Below are positions 1 through 6,600 of a stretch of DNA of 16,825 nt, in pieces. Below the pieces are notes generated by a model. It was not told the origin of the DNA and ran no database searches. It was given only the letters and a program-made list of their open reading frames with translations. The DNA is taken from contig MNZL01000049.1 in NCBI GenBank assembly GCA_001873585.1, forward strand, positions 1 to 16,825, read 5' to 3'. Positions within the stretch are counted from its first letter, which is position 1. The number at the start of each line of letters is the position of its first letter. Position numbers and translations under genes: made by a program. The DNA comes from Rhodobacterales bacterium CG2_30_65_12 (GTDB lineage: Bacteria > Pseudomonadota > Alphaproteobacteria > Rhodobacterales > Rhodobacteraceae).

Positions 1-268
1 CCTCATTGGCCCGGGCGGCAACGAGCGCCTTCATCCGGCGCTCAAGCTCGGCGTCGGTGATCCCGGCGGGCCGCTTCGAGGCGTCGCCCGCAGCAGGCTT
101 CGCCGGTGCGCCACCCGGTGCCGCGCCCGGCTTGGGCACGACAACGCGCTTGCGCTTGGTCTCGACCACCACGTTCTTGGTTCGTCCGTGGCTGAAGCTC
201 TGCTTCACCTGGCCCGATCGGGCACCGCCACGCAAACCAAGGGGCTTTTTGCCGTCGCTATCGCTCAT
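1..268 (-). CDS. infB: Translation initiation factor IF-2, N-terminal part (cut by window edge)
   Basis: Only the first 89 codons are visible. IF-2 is the GTPase that places initiator fMet-tRNA on the 30S subunit and promotes subunit joining; its GTPase core lies outside the window. The visible part begins MSDSDGKKPLGLRGG and continues with SFSHGRTKNVVVETKRKR, the IF-2 N-terminal 'associated' segment of alphaproteobacteria. A low-complexity Ala/Pro/Gly/Lys linker follows, then a charged stretch containing TDAELERRMKAL. The start is the ATG at 268-266, whose ATGA overlaps the ylxR stop, implying translational coupling. Identity rests on this N-terminus plus the rimP-nusA-ylxR-infB order, which is conserved in many bacteria. 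Confidence 0.96.
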   Translation of the reverse strand, partial: MSDSDGKKPLGLRGGARSGQVKQSFSHGRTKNVVVETKRKRVVVPKPGAAPGGAPAKPAAGDASKRPAGITDAELERRMKALVAARANE

Positions 269-897
269 CTCGTCTTCGTACCTTTCCGGCGGTCTGTGCC
301 ACCGTCTTTTTCGCGCAAGCCCGCAAGCTTCGCGGCTTCATCTACTACACGTTCCGTGAGTCCGCCACCCGCGAGCGCGCCATGTATCACATTTTCCCGG
401 CCGAATGCCAAACCCAATTCCCCGGCCGTCAGGCAGCCGATGAAGCTGCCGTTTTGCGGGGTGCTGAGCTTGGATTTACCGCGCTCGGACCCGTCTGAGG
501 CCTGGATCAGCACCTTTGCCCTGTCCTTCACCAGCCAGTCCTTGACCTTCTCGTATCCGGCCACCGCCCCGCCCGCTTTTCGCGCCAGCGAGATCAGGTG
601 AACCACCCTGTCGGCGAGGCCTTCTTCAACCATTGCGATCAGGTCTTCCGGCACGTTTACCGGCTGGCGGGCGGCGCGCGCGAAGAGGCCTTTCAACACC
701 GCCTTTTCCATCGCCTTGCGCTCAGCCGCCACCCAGATGCCGCGGCCCGGCAGCTTGCCGAGCAGGTCGGGCACAACCGTGCCATCCGGGCTAACGACGA
801 AGCGCACAAGCCCGTGCCTGGGCTGCGTCTCACCGGTGGCAATGCAGCGCCGTTCGGGGCCATCATCCCCTGATTTTGGCTGACCTCCGCGAGTCAT
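265..897 (-). CDS. ylxR: YlxR (DUF448) RNA-binding protein with C-terminal L7Ae-like domain
   Basis: A 210-residue, probably cytoplasmic protein. Residues about 14-85 form the YlxR/DUF448 domain, with ERRCIATGE near residue 15, LVRFVVSPDG near 30 and LLGKLPGRGIWV near 45; the GRGIWV segment is the family signature. Residues about 96-195 (VVHLISLARKAGGAVAGYEK onwards) look like a ribosomal L7Ae/L30e-type RNA-binding domain. This two-domain form is usual in alphaproteobacteria, whereas Firmicute YlxR has only the first domain. YlxR proteins bind RNA and have been linked to RNase P or transcription control, but the role of this form is not settled. The ATG at 897 is preferred because it leaves 22 bases after nusA; an earlier in-frame start at 993 would overlap nusA by about 74 bases. 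The stop overlaps the infB start. Confidence 0.93.
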   Translation of the reverse strand: MTRGGQPKSGDDGPERRCIATGETQPRHGLVRFVVSPDGTVVPDLLGKLPGRGIWVAAERKAMEKAVLKGLFARAARQPVNVPEDLIAMVEEGLADRVVHLISLARKAGGAVAGYEKVKDWLVKDRAKVLIQASDGSERGKSKLSTPQNGSFIGCLTAGELGLAFGRENVIHGALAGGGLTERVVDEAAKLAGLREKDGGTDRRKGTKTR

Positions 898-919
898 GCG
901 CCGGTTCCGAGGCCCGGGA

Positions 920-2530
920 TCAGGCCTCGGCCTCCTCTTGCACTTCGCCCTCGTCAGCGTCGGTGACAAGATCCGCCGGATCGACCCAGCCAAGCTGGAT
1001 GCGGGCCGTCATTACCAGATTTTGCGCCTCTTCAAGGTTCATGTCGAACTTTTCGAGAATGCCGTCGTCCTTCTTCCGCTCGCCGTTTTCCGTTGTCCAG
1101 CCGCCCGCCAGCTCCCAGTCGGCACAAGTCGCAAAATCTTCGAGCGTCAGCACACCATCTTCGGCCAGCGCTTCGATCATCTGCGGCGTAAGCCCCTCGA
1201 AACTTACCAGGCTGTCTTGCACGCCAAGCTCGCGGGCATGGTCCATCGCCTTGCGGTTTTGCTCTTCGAGATAATCGCGGGCGCGGGCCTGCAGTTCTTT
1301 CGCGGTATCGTCGTCAACACCGTCGATCACCAGAAGCTCGTCGCGCTCGACATAGGCCACCTCTTCAAGGTTGGTGAACCCTTCCGAAACGAGTAGCTGG
1401 GCGAAAAATTCATCGAGGTCGAGCGTGTCCATAAACAGTTTGGTGCGCTCGGCAAACTCGGCCTGGCGGCGCTTGCTCTCTTCTTCCTCGGTGAGGATGT
1501 CGATATCGAGCCCGGTGAGCTGGCTCGCCAGCCGCACGTTCTGGCCGCGCCGGCCGATGGCGAGCGAAAGCTGCTCGTCGGGCACCACCACCTCGATCTT
1601 GCCTGCGTCTTCGTCGAGCACGACCTTCGACACCTCGGCCGGCTGCAGCGCGTTGACGAGGAAGGTGGGCACGTCTTCGTTCCACGGGATGATGTCGATC
1701 TTTTCGCCCTGTAGCTCGTTCACCACCGCCTGCACCCGGCTGCCGCGCATACCGACGCAGGCCCCGACCGGATCAATCGAATTATCGTAGCTCACCACGG
1801 CGATCTTGGCACGCGAACCGGGATCGCGGGCCACGGCCTTGATCTCGATGATACCATCGTAGATTTCCGGCACTTCCATCTTGAACAGCTCGGCCATGAA
1901 CTCCGGCGCGGTGCGGCTGAGGAAGATCTGCGGGCCGCGAGCCTCCCGGCGCACGTCTTTTACATAGCAGCGGATGCGGTCGTTCGGGCGGTAGCTTTCG
2001 CGGCCAATCTTTTCGTTGCGGCGCAGGATCGCTTCGCCCGCGCCTACATCTACAATGATATTGCCGTATTCCTCACGTTTGACCTGACCATTGATGATGG
2101 TGCCGGCGCGATCCTTGAAATCTTCGTATTGCCGGTCGCGCTCGGCCTCGCGCACCTTTTGCAAGATCACCTGCTTGGCGCTCTGGGCGGCGATCCGGCC
2201 CATTTCGACCGGCGGCACTTCCTCGACATAGGTGTCGCCCACCTTGGGATCGTCGAGATACTGCCTGGCCTGCTCCACCGTCAGCTCGGCCTGGTAATTC
2301 TCCAGCGCGTCATCCTCCACCACGGTGCGCACCCGGCTGAAGCGGGCGCGGCCGGTCTTGCGGTCGATTGCCACGCGAATGTCCATCTCGGCGCCGTAGC
2401 GGCTCTTGGCGGCGCGGGCGAGGCTTTCTTCCATCGCCTCGATCACGAGGCCGGGTTCAATCATCTTCTCGCGCGCCACCGCTTCCGCGGTTTGCAGAAG
2501 CTCAAGCTGGTTGGCAGAGGTGATAGCCAT
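920..2530 (-). CDS. nusA: Transcription termination/antitermination protein NusA
   Basis: A 536-residue NusA of full length. It binds RNA polymerase near the RNA exit channel and modulates pausing, intrinsic and Rho termination, and antitermination. Domains in order: N-terminal RNAP-binding domain (about 1-135), S1 domain (about 140-205, with GTIINGQVKREEYGNIIVDV), KH1 (GxxG at G260-G263 in GACVGMRGSRVQAVVNEL), KH2 (G326-G329 in AIGRRGQNVRLASQLTG), then two helix-hairpin-helix repeats (about 370-425 and 436-512), as in proteobacterial NusA. It ends in an acidic tail (about 521-536). It starts 3 bases after the rimP stop and is followed by ylxR after 22 bases, so it sits in one transcript with rimP, ylxR and infB. 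NusA autoregulates its operon in E. coli; the leader hairpins described here could be a target of similar control. Confidence 0.99.
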   Translation of the reverse strand: MAITSANQLELLQTAEAVAREKMIEPGLVIEAMEESLARAAKSRYGAEMDIRVAIDRKTGRARFSRVRTVVEDDALENYQAELTVEQARQYLDDPKVGDTYVEEVPPVEMGRIAAQSAKQVILQKVREAERDRQYEDFKDRAGTIINGQVKREEYGNIIVDVGAGEAILRRNEKIGRESYRPNDRIRCYVKDVRREARGPQIFLSRTAPEFMAELFKMEVPEIYDGIIEIKAVARDPGSRAKIAVVSYDNSIDPVGACVGMRGSRVQAVVNELQGEKIDIIPWNEDVPTFLVNALQPAEVSKVVLDEDAGKIEVVVPDEQLSLAIGRRGQNVRLASQLTGLDIDILTEEEESKRRQAEFAERTKLFMDTLDLDEFFAQLLVSEGFTNLEEVAYVERDELLVIDGVDDDTAKELQARARDYLEEQNRKAMDHARELGVQDSLVSFEGLTPQMIEALAEDGVLTLEDFATCADWELAGGWTTENGERKKDDGILEKFDMNLEEAQNLVMTARIQLGWVDPADLVTDADEGEVQEEAEA

Positions 2531-2533
2531 GGG

Positions 2534-3118
2534 TCAGTCCTCCTCAGAACTGTCGTCGGATTGGATTTCGTCAAACTCGGTTTCGTCGATCTCGACAGCA
2601 TGTTTTCGGCTGCGCAGCGTCTCGCGGATCAGCTCTTCGGTCAGCACCAGCTTGGCCTCGGCGAGCAGATCGAAGGTGAGCCCGATGGTAACGGGCGTGC
2701 CCTGGTCTTCGATCTCGATCAGCACCTCATCGCCTTGGATGCCCTGAAGCAAGCCCTTGAAGCGCTTGCGGCCGTCGATCAGCTCGGCCGTCTCGATCTT
2801 GGCAACGTAGCCATCCCAGGTATCGAAATCCTTGAGCCGGGTCAGAGGCCGGTCGATCCCGGGGCTCGACACTTCGAGCGTGTAGTTGTCGGCGATCGGG
2901 TCTTCAACATCGAGCACGGCACCGATGGCGGTGGTGATCTCGGCCAGATCATCCACCTCGATGCCCCCCTCGGGCTTCTCGGCCATGATCTGAAGTGTCG
3001 GCGTATTGCCGCCCATCAGCCGCAGGCGCACCAGCTCAAAGCCCATCCCCTCGATCACGGGGCGGACGATCTCGGCCAGTCGCTGGTCGATGGATGTTTT
3101 TGCAACCAGATCGGTCAC
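2534..3118 (-). CDS. rimP: Ribosome maturation factor RimP
   Basis: A 194-residue protein needed for late 30S subunit assembly. The N-terminal domain (about 8-92) contains IVRPVIEGMGFELVRLRL and the family signature YTLEVSSPGIDRPLT at 79-93. The C-terminal SH3-like domain (about 95-160) contains FKGLLQGIQGDEVLIEI. The start is a GTG at 3118-3116, with GGAG at 3127-3124 five bases upstream. An earlier in-frame ATG at 3214 would force the terminator hairpin and U-tract into coding sequence, giving an untypical N-terminus, and is rejected. The last 17 or so residues are strongly acidic (ending SDDSSEED), an extension beyond the RimP core. First gene of the operon with nusA, ylxR and infB. Confidence 0.95.
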   Translation of the reverse strand: MTDLVAKTSIDQRLAEIVRPVIEGMGFELVRLRLMGGNTPTLQIMAEKPEGGIEVDDLAEITTAIGAVLDVEDPIADNYTLEVSSPGIDRPLTRLKDFDTWDGYVAKIETAELIDGRKRFKGLLQGIQGDEVLIEIEDQGTPVTIGLTFDLLAEAKLVLTEELIRETLRSRKHAVEIDETEFDEIQSDDSSEED

Positions 3119-3133
3119 GGTATCTCCAAGCAC

Positions 3134-3157
3134 AAAAAAACGGGCACGCGGCCCGTT
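3134..3157 (-). terminator. Intrinsic terminator in the rimP leader (possible attenuator)
   Basis: Read on the minus strand: stem AACGGGC, 5-base loop CGCGT, stem GCCCGTT, then a T-run (7 T in total counting those in the stem). The stem is perfect over 7 bp and GC-rich at its core, the classical Rho-independent form. The T-run ends only about 7 bases before the GGAG of rimP. It could end transcripts from pip, or act as a premature terminator on transcripts from the promoter at 3213-3240, that is, an attenuator of rimP-nusA-ylxR-infB. The terminator shape is seen directly; the attenuator role is inferred. Confidence 0.85.
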
Positions 3158-3166
3158 GATCTTTCC

Positions 3167-3200
3167 CGGTGGAGCCTCGGGGGTGGAAGCCGAAGCACCG
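3167..3200 (-). promoter_or_regulatory. Upstream hairpin in rimP leader RNA
   Basis: On the minus strand, CGGTGCTTCGG can pair with CCGAGGC-TCC-ACCG: four outer pairs (CGGT/ACCG), a 3-base bulge (TCC), seven inner pairs (GCTTCGG/CCGAGGC, one G-U), and a 9-base loop. It lies between the proposed transcription start (about 3206) and the terminator, so the leader would carry two consecutive stable hairpins. No known riboswitch class was recognised. Its role may be regulatory or merely structural. Confidence 0.5.
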
Positions 3201-3212
3201 CTATTGAGGGGC

Positions 3213-3240
3213 ATATAAGCGGGATCGGGTGAGTCTGCAA
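3213..3240 (-). promoter_or_regulatory. Probable sigma-70-type promoter for the rimP operon
   Basis: On the minus strand, TTGCAG (complement of 3235-3240) is followed after 16 bases by TTATAT (complement of 3213-3218). This gives a predicted start near 3206 and a leader of about 88 bases before the GTG of rimP. It sits in the 129-base gap after pip, with the -35 box beginning 8 bases beyond the pip stop. The match was made by eye. Confidence 0.55.
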
Positions 3241-3247
3241 GGGAAAG

Positions 3248-4237
3248 CTACACCCCCAGCGTTTCGCGCTGCCGCGCCAGCTTGTCCATCGTCCGCACAA
3301 GTTCCGCCGCGATGCCGGGTTCGCTCACCGCGTGGCCCGCTTTCGGCACCAACTTGAGCTCGCTGGCAGGCCAGGCCTTGTGCAGCGCCCAGGCCGAGGC
3401 TGGGGGGCAGATCATGTCGTGCCGGCCCTGCACGATGGTGCCGGGGATATGTGCGATCCTGTTCACGTTGGCCATGATCTGCTGGCTCTCGTCGAGAAAA
3501 GCATCGTTGATGAAATAATGGTTTTCGATCCGCGAGAAGGCGAGCGCGTAATCGGCCGGGCTGTCGATCGGGGTGCCGTCGTTTTCGATCGAGGCAAGCG
3601 CGTTTTCCCAGGCCGCCCAGGCCTTCGCGTGCACCACCTCCTCTGCCCGGTCGCCGGAGAACAGCCGCTTGTGATAGGCGGCGATCAGGTCGTGCCGCTC
3701 GGCCTCGGGGATTGACGCGACAAAGCGTTCCCACAGATCGGGCCAGAATTGCCCCGCGCCGCCGCCATAAAACCACTCAAGCTCGCGCTTCGAGGCGAGG
3801 AAGACGCCGCGCAGCACCAGCCAGGCCACCGCGCCCGGATGCGCCTGGGCATAGACCAGCGCCAGCGTCGCCCCCCAGGAACCGCCGAAAACGATCCAGC
3901 GATCAATGCCGAGCGTATGGCGGATATGTTCGATATCGCGGATCAGATGCCAGGTGGTGTTGGCCTTTACCGTCGCGTGCGGGCGCGAGCGCCCGCAGCC
4001 GCGCTGGTCAAACAGGACGGCACGATATTTGTCGGGATCGAAAAACCGGCGCATCGCCGGCGAACAACCGCCGCCCGGCCCGCCGTGAAACACCACAACG
4101 GGGATGCCTTGCGGATTGCCCACCTCTTCGACATAGAGCGTGTGCCCTTCGCCCACCTCAAGCATATGCCGGCGGTAGGGCTCGCGCGCGGGGTAGAGCT
4201 TGCCCACTGCGGTGTATTTTCCTGCGGTCTTGTCCAT
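3248..4237 (-). CDS. pip: Proline iminopeptidase (alpha/beta hydrolase, peptidase family S33)
   Basis: A 329-residue cytoplasmic serine peptidase that removes N-terminal proline from peptides. The oxyanion-hole motif HGGPGGG is at 51-57, followed by LFDQRGCGRSRP at 75-86, a family hallmark. The nucleophile elbow GGSWG places the serine at S120. The other likely triad residues are D274 (GRHDMICP) and H302 (KAGHAVS). Length matches bacterial prolyl aminopeptidases. The start is the ATG at 4237; the frame stays open for 158 more codons upstream, but that part is antisense to ubiG and not protein-like. It is divergent from ubiG across a 54-base gap and is followed by the rimP promoter. Close S33 relatives with other aminopeptidase or esterase specificities exist, but DQRGCGRS plus GGSWG favour Pip. 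Confidence 0.94.
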   Translation of the reverse strand: MDKTAGKYTAVGKLYPAREPYRRHMLEVGEGHTLYVEEVGNPQGIPVVVFHGGPGGGCSPAMRRFFDPDKYRAVLFDQRGCGRSRPHATVKANTTWHLIRDIEHIRHTLGIDRWIVFGGSWGATLALVYAQAHPGAVAWLVLRGVFLASKRELEWFYGGGAGQFWPDLWERFVASIPEAERHDLIAAYHKRLFSGDRAEEVVHAKAWAAWENALASIENDGTPIDSPADYALAFSRIENHYFINDAFLDESQQIMANVNRIAHIPGTIVQGRHDMICPPASAWALHKAWPASELKLVPKAGHAVSEPGIAAELVRTMDKLARQRETLGV

Positions 4238-4291
4238 GGGAACCCTATATAAGGCCGGCGACCAATGACCGCCACGAGAAAGAGAGACCAG
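4238..4291. promoter_or_regulatory. Divergent pip/ubiG intergenic region with near-symmetric -10-like box
   Basis: The 54-base gap contains CCTATATAAGG at 4245-4255, almost a palindrome, offering TATATA on the plus strand and TTATAT on the minus strand as -10 boxes. No convincing -35 element at standard spacing was found for either direction (TTGTCC at 4230-4235 is too close), so the exact promoters are uncertain. A purine-rich GAGAAAGAGAGA at 4276-4287 serves as the ubiG ribosome-binding site. Confidence 0.3.
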
Positions 4292-5038
4292 ATGTCTGAC
4301 GCGCAAACCACCGTCGATCCGTCCGAAGTTGCCAAGTTCGAGGCGATGTCTGCCGAGTGGTGGGATCCGACCGGCAAGTTCAAGCCCCTGCACATGATGA
4401 ACCCGGTGCGGCTCGGCTACATCAGCCAGACCATCGCCAATACCTTCGGCCGCGATCTTGATGGCGAGAAGCCGTTCGCGGGGCTTCGGCTGCTCGATAT
4501 CGGCTGCGGCGGCGGGCTGCTGTCCGAGCCGATGGCGCGGCTCGGCGCCGAGGTGGTGGGGGCCGATGCCGCCCCGCGCAACATCCCGGTGGCGCAGATT
4601 CACGCCGAGAAATCGGGGCTGGAGATCGACTATCGCGTTACCACCGCCGAGGCGCTGGCCGAGGCGGGCGAGCAGTTTGACGTGGTGCTCAACATGGAAG
4701 TGGTCGAGCACGTGGCCGATCCGCTCGCCTATCTCACCGCCTGCCAGCAGCTTTTGAAGCCAGGCGGGCTGATGATCGCCTCAACGATCAACCGCAATCC
4801 CAAGAGCTACATGATGGCGATCTTTGGTGCCGAGCGGGTGATGCGCTGGCTGCCGGTGGGCACGCATGATTGGAACAAGTTCATCACTCCCGACGAGTTG
4901 GTAGACCTGCTCTCTCGCGCCCGGTTCAGGGTGGTCGACACCTCGGGTTTCGTGTTCAACCCGGTCTCGTGGATCTGGTCGATCTCGGAGACAAACCTGA
5001 GCGTGAATTATGTGACCGCGAGCGTGAAGCCGGCCTAA
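4292..5038 (+). CDS. ubiG: Ubiquinone biosynthesis O-methyltransferase UbiG
   Basis: A 248-residue SAM-dependent methyltransferase carrying out both O-methylations in ubiquinone synthesis (2-polyprenyl-6-hydroxyphenol and 3-demethylubiquinol). It opens with VDPSEVAKFEAMSAEWWDP, the UbiG N-terminal signature. SAM motif I is LLDIGCGGGLLSEPMARLGA at 67-86, and the acidic loop is GADAAPRNI. NMEVVEHVADP at 134-144, LLKPGGLMIASTINRN near 154 and THDWNKFITPDEL near 191 are also typical. The ATG at 4292 is chosen for its upstream GAGAAAGAGAGA and family N-terminus; an in-frame ATG at 4265 lacks support. Its stop interlocks with that of the MarR gene on the other strand (CTAA, 5035-5038). Confidence 0.97.
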   Translation: MSDAQTTVDPSEVAKFEAMSAEWWDPTGKFKPLHMMNPVRLGYISQTIANTFGRDLDGEKPFAGLRLLDIGCGGGLLSEPMARLGAEVVGADAAPRNIPVAQIHAEKSGLEIDYRVTTAEALAEAGEQFDVVLNMEVVEHVADPLAYLTACQQLLKPGGLMIASTINRNPKSYMMAIFGAERVMRWLPVGTHDWNKFITPDELVDLLSRARFRVVDTSGFVFNPVSWIWSISETNLSVNYVTASVKPA

Positions 5039-5478
5039 TCCTGCTGATCGAAGCGGGCGCGAATCTCGCGCAAGACGGGGATCGCGGCGCGCACCTTTTC
5101 CGGGCCGATGGTGGCAACCACGTCGGCGATGATCGGAGCGATGGCCGAAAGCGCGGTATCCCGCGCCTTGCGCCCGGCGGGGCTGATCGTGACCAGTTTG
5201 CGCCGGGCATCATCCCAATCGGGGTGAATGTGCACGTGTCCGGCCCATTCGAGCTTGCCGAGCGTGTTGGTCATCGCCCCGCGCGTGACGTGAAAGGTGC
5301 GGGCAAGCTGCGCCGGGCTCTTCGCCTCGCCGGCATTGGCGAGATGGTTGAGCACCGAGAAATGGCTGAGCTCCATGCCTTTCGGCAGCGCCTTGCTCAG
5401 CGCCGTGCGCGCAAGCTGATCAGCCATGAACATCTCGCTGAACAGCGCGACCGACAGGCTTTCGGCAGGATCCGACAT
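5035..5478 (-). CDS. MarR-family transcriptional regulator
   Basis: A 147-residue winged-helix dimeric DNA-binding protein. The helix-turn-helix spans about 54-80 (SPAQLARTFHVTRGAMTNTL then GKLEWAG), with the recognition helix around VTRGAMTNTLGKL. The wing contains HPDWDDARRKLVTIS (85-99), where the D-D-x-R pattern is the MarR signature. Flanking helices form the dimer region. It contains no cysteine, so an OhrR-type thiol redox switch is excluded; a small-molecule ligand is more likely. It is the last gene of comF-glutaredoxin-amidase-marR; its ATG overlaps the amidase stop by one base (TGATG). Target genes cannot be told from the sequence. Confidence 0.92.
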   Translation of the reverse strand: MSDPAESLSVALFSEMFMADQLARTALSKALPKGMELSHFSVLNHLANAGEAKSPAQLARTFHVTRGAMTNTLGKLEWAGHVHIHPDWDDARRKLVTISPAGRKARDTALSAIAPIIADVVATIGPEKVRAAIPVLREIRARFDQQD

Positions 5479-6296
5479 CAGGGGCTTTCAAACTCTCTGC
5501 GATGGCTGAGCGACGGGATGCGCCCCCGGGTAGTGTCCACGTCCGAGAGGTTCAGATCAACCAGCGTCACCCCCGGCGCGGTTCCGGCATCGGCCAGCAC
5601 CCTGCCCCAGGGCGAAATTGCGAGCGAACGGCCGTGGGTGGCGCGGGTGGCCGAATGCTGGCCGGTTTGCGCCGGGGCAAGGATGAAGCACCCGGTCTCG
5701 ATTGCGCGGGCGCGCAAGAGGGTTTCCCAATGCGCCGCACCTGTAACCGGAGTGAAGGCGGCCGGCACGGTAATGATCTCGGCCCCGGCGGTGGCGAGTC
5801 GGTGGAACAGCTCGGGAAAGCGCACGTCGTAGCAGATCGTCTGGCCGATCTTGCCGACCGGTGTATCTGTCACCACCGCGCGGGTGCCGGGGCGGAAGGC
5901 CGCGCTTTCGCGGTGGGTTTCCGCCGCTGTCACGTCAACATCGAACATGTGGATCTTGTCATACCGCGCCGCGATCATGCCCTCGGGCGAGATCAGAAAC
6001 GAGCGGTTGGCAAAGCGCCCATCGGCGTCGCCGGTCTTGAGCGCAAGCGAGCCGATCATCAGCCAGGTGCCGAGCGCCTGCGCCTCGGCGCTGAGCGCGG
6101 CCAGCGTGGGGTCGTCGGCCTCAAGGTGCAGCACCGCACGCTGGTGCTCGCGATCGGAGGTCACGATATTGGTAACTTCCGGGGTCAGCACCAGCTCGGC
6201 ACCGCCTGCCGCCGCCTCGCGCAGATAGCCGAGCGTGATGGCAAGGTTGGCCTCCGGATCGGCACCCGACGTAAGCTGGACGAGCCCCGCGCGCAT
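5478..6296 (-). CDS. Carbon-nitrogen hydrolase, Nit1/Nit2 type (probable deaminated glutathione amidase)
   Basis: A 272-residue nitrilase-superfamily amidase. The catalytic triad is visible: E40 (LVLTPEVTN), K114 (RYDKIHMFDVD) and C155 (GQTICYDVRFPEL). YDKIHMFDVDV and ICYDVRFPELFHRLA are characteristic of the Nit branch, whose bacterial and mitochondrial members hydrolyse deaminated glutathione, a side product of transaminases. RATHGRSLAISPWGRVLADA near 218-237 is the usual C-terminal block. The gene starts 3 bases after the glutaredoxin stop and overlaps the MarR start by one base. The adjacent glutaredoxin fits a glutathione-related role, but the substrate is inferred from the subfamily; omega-amidase activity on 2-oxoglutaramate is the main alternative. 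Confidence 0.9.
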   Translation of the reverse strand: MRAGLVQLTSGADPEANLAITLGYLREAAAGGAELVLTPEVTNIVTSDREHQRAVLHLEADDPTLAALSAEAQALGTWLMIGSLALKTGDADGRFANRSFLISPEGMIAARYDKIHMFDVDVTAAETHRESAAFRPGTRAVVTDTPVGKIGQTICYDVRFPELFHRLATAGAEIITVPAAFTPVTGAAHWETLLRARAIETGCFILAPAQTGQHSATRATHGRSLAISPWGRVLADAGTAPGVTLVDLNLSDVDTTRGRIPSLSHRREFESP

Positions 6297-6299
6297 GGC

Positions 6300-6557
6300 T
6301 CAGCCCGCCAGCAAAGGGCCGAGCTTGCCCATGTGTTCGAGCTCATACATGTCGTCGAACCCGCCGACATGGGTTTCGCCGATCCAGATTTGCGGCACGG
6401 TGAACTGGCCGCCGGATTTCTGGATCATCTCGGCACGGCGCTCGGGCTGGGCCTGGATATCAATCTCGGTATAGGCCGCGCCTTTCTTTTCCAGCAGCCG
6501 TTTGGCCGCGTGGCAGAAGCCGCAATAGGGCTTGGTGTAGATCGTGATCGGTTGCAT
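6300..6557 (-). CDS. grxC: Glutaredoxin 3 (dithiol, CGFC active site)
   Basis: An 85-residue cytoplasmic thiol-disulfide oxidoreductase reduced by glutathione. The thioredoxin-fold start MQPITIYTKPYCGFCHAAKR carries the redox pair C12/C15. TVPQIWIG at 53-60 supplies the cis-proline P55 that binds glutathione, and VGGFDDMYEL at 64-73 is the GG-F/C-DD motif of the family. CGFC replaces the more common CPYC. The ATG at 6557 is preferred, with AAGGGG about 7 bases upstream; an in-frame GTG at 6578 would add 7 residues not typical of the family. It lies 43 bases after comF and 3 bases before the Nit amidase. Confidence 0.94.
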   Translation of the reverse strand: MQPITIYTKPYCGFCHAAKRLLEKKGAAYTEIDIQAQPERRAEMIQKSGGQFTVPQIWIGETHVGGFDDMYELEHMGKLGPLLAG

Positions 6558-6600
6558 CCGCTTTCCCCTTGCAGGCACCGCAGCGCCGTTTCAGGCAAAC

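Noticed and set aside
898..993. Earlier start for ylxR at 993.
   Set aside because: It would overlap nusA by about 74 bases and add an Arg-rich leader not seen in YlxR proteins.
3119..3214. Earlier ATG for rimP at 3214.
   Set aside because: The added 32 residues would be encoded by the promoter, hairpin and terminator region; the GTG at 3118 has a well-spaced GGAG and the family N-terminus.
4238..4711. In-frame 158-codon upstream extension of pip on the minus strand.
   Set aside because: It is entirely antisense to ubiG, unlike any Pip N-terminus, and the ATG at 4237 gives the normal family length.
6558..6578. GTG start of glutaredoxin at 6578.
   Set aside because: The ATG at 6557 has AAGGGG at good spacing and matches the usual short glutaredoxin N-terminus.
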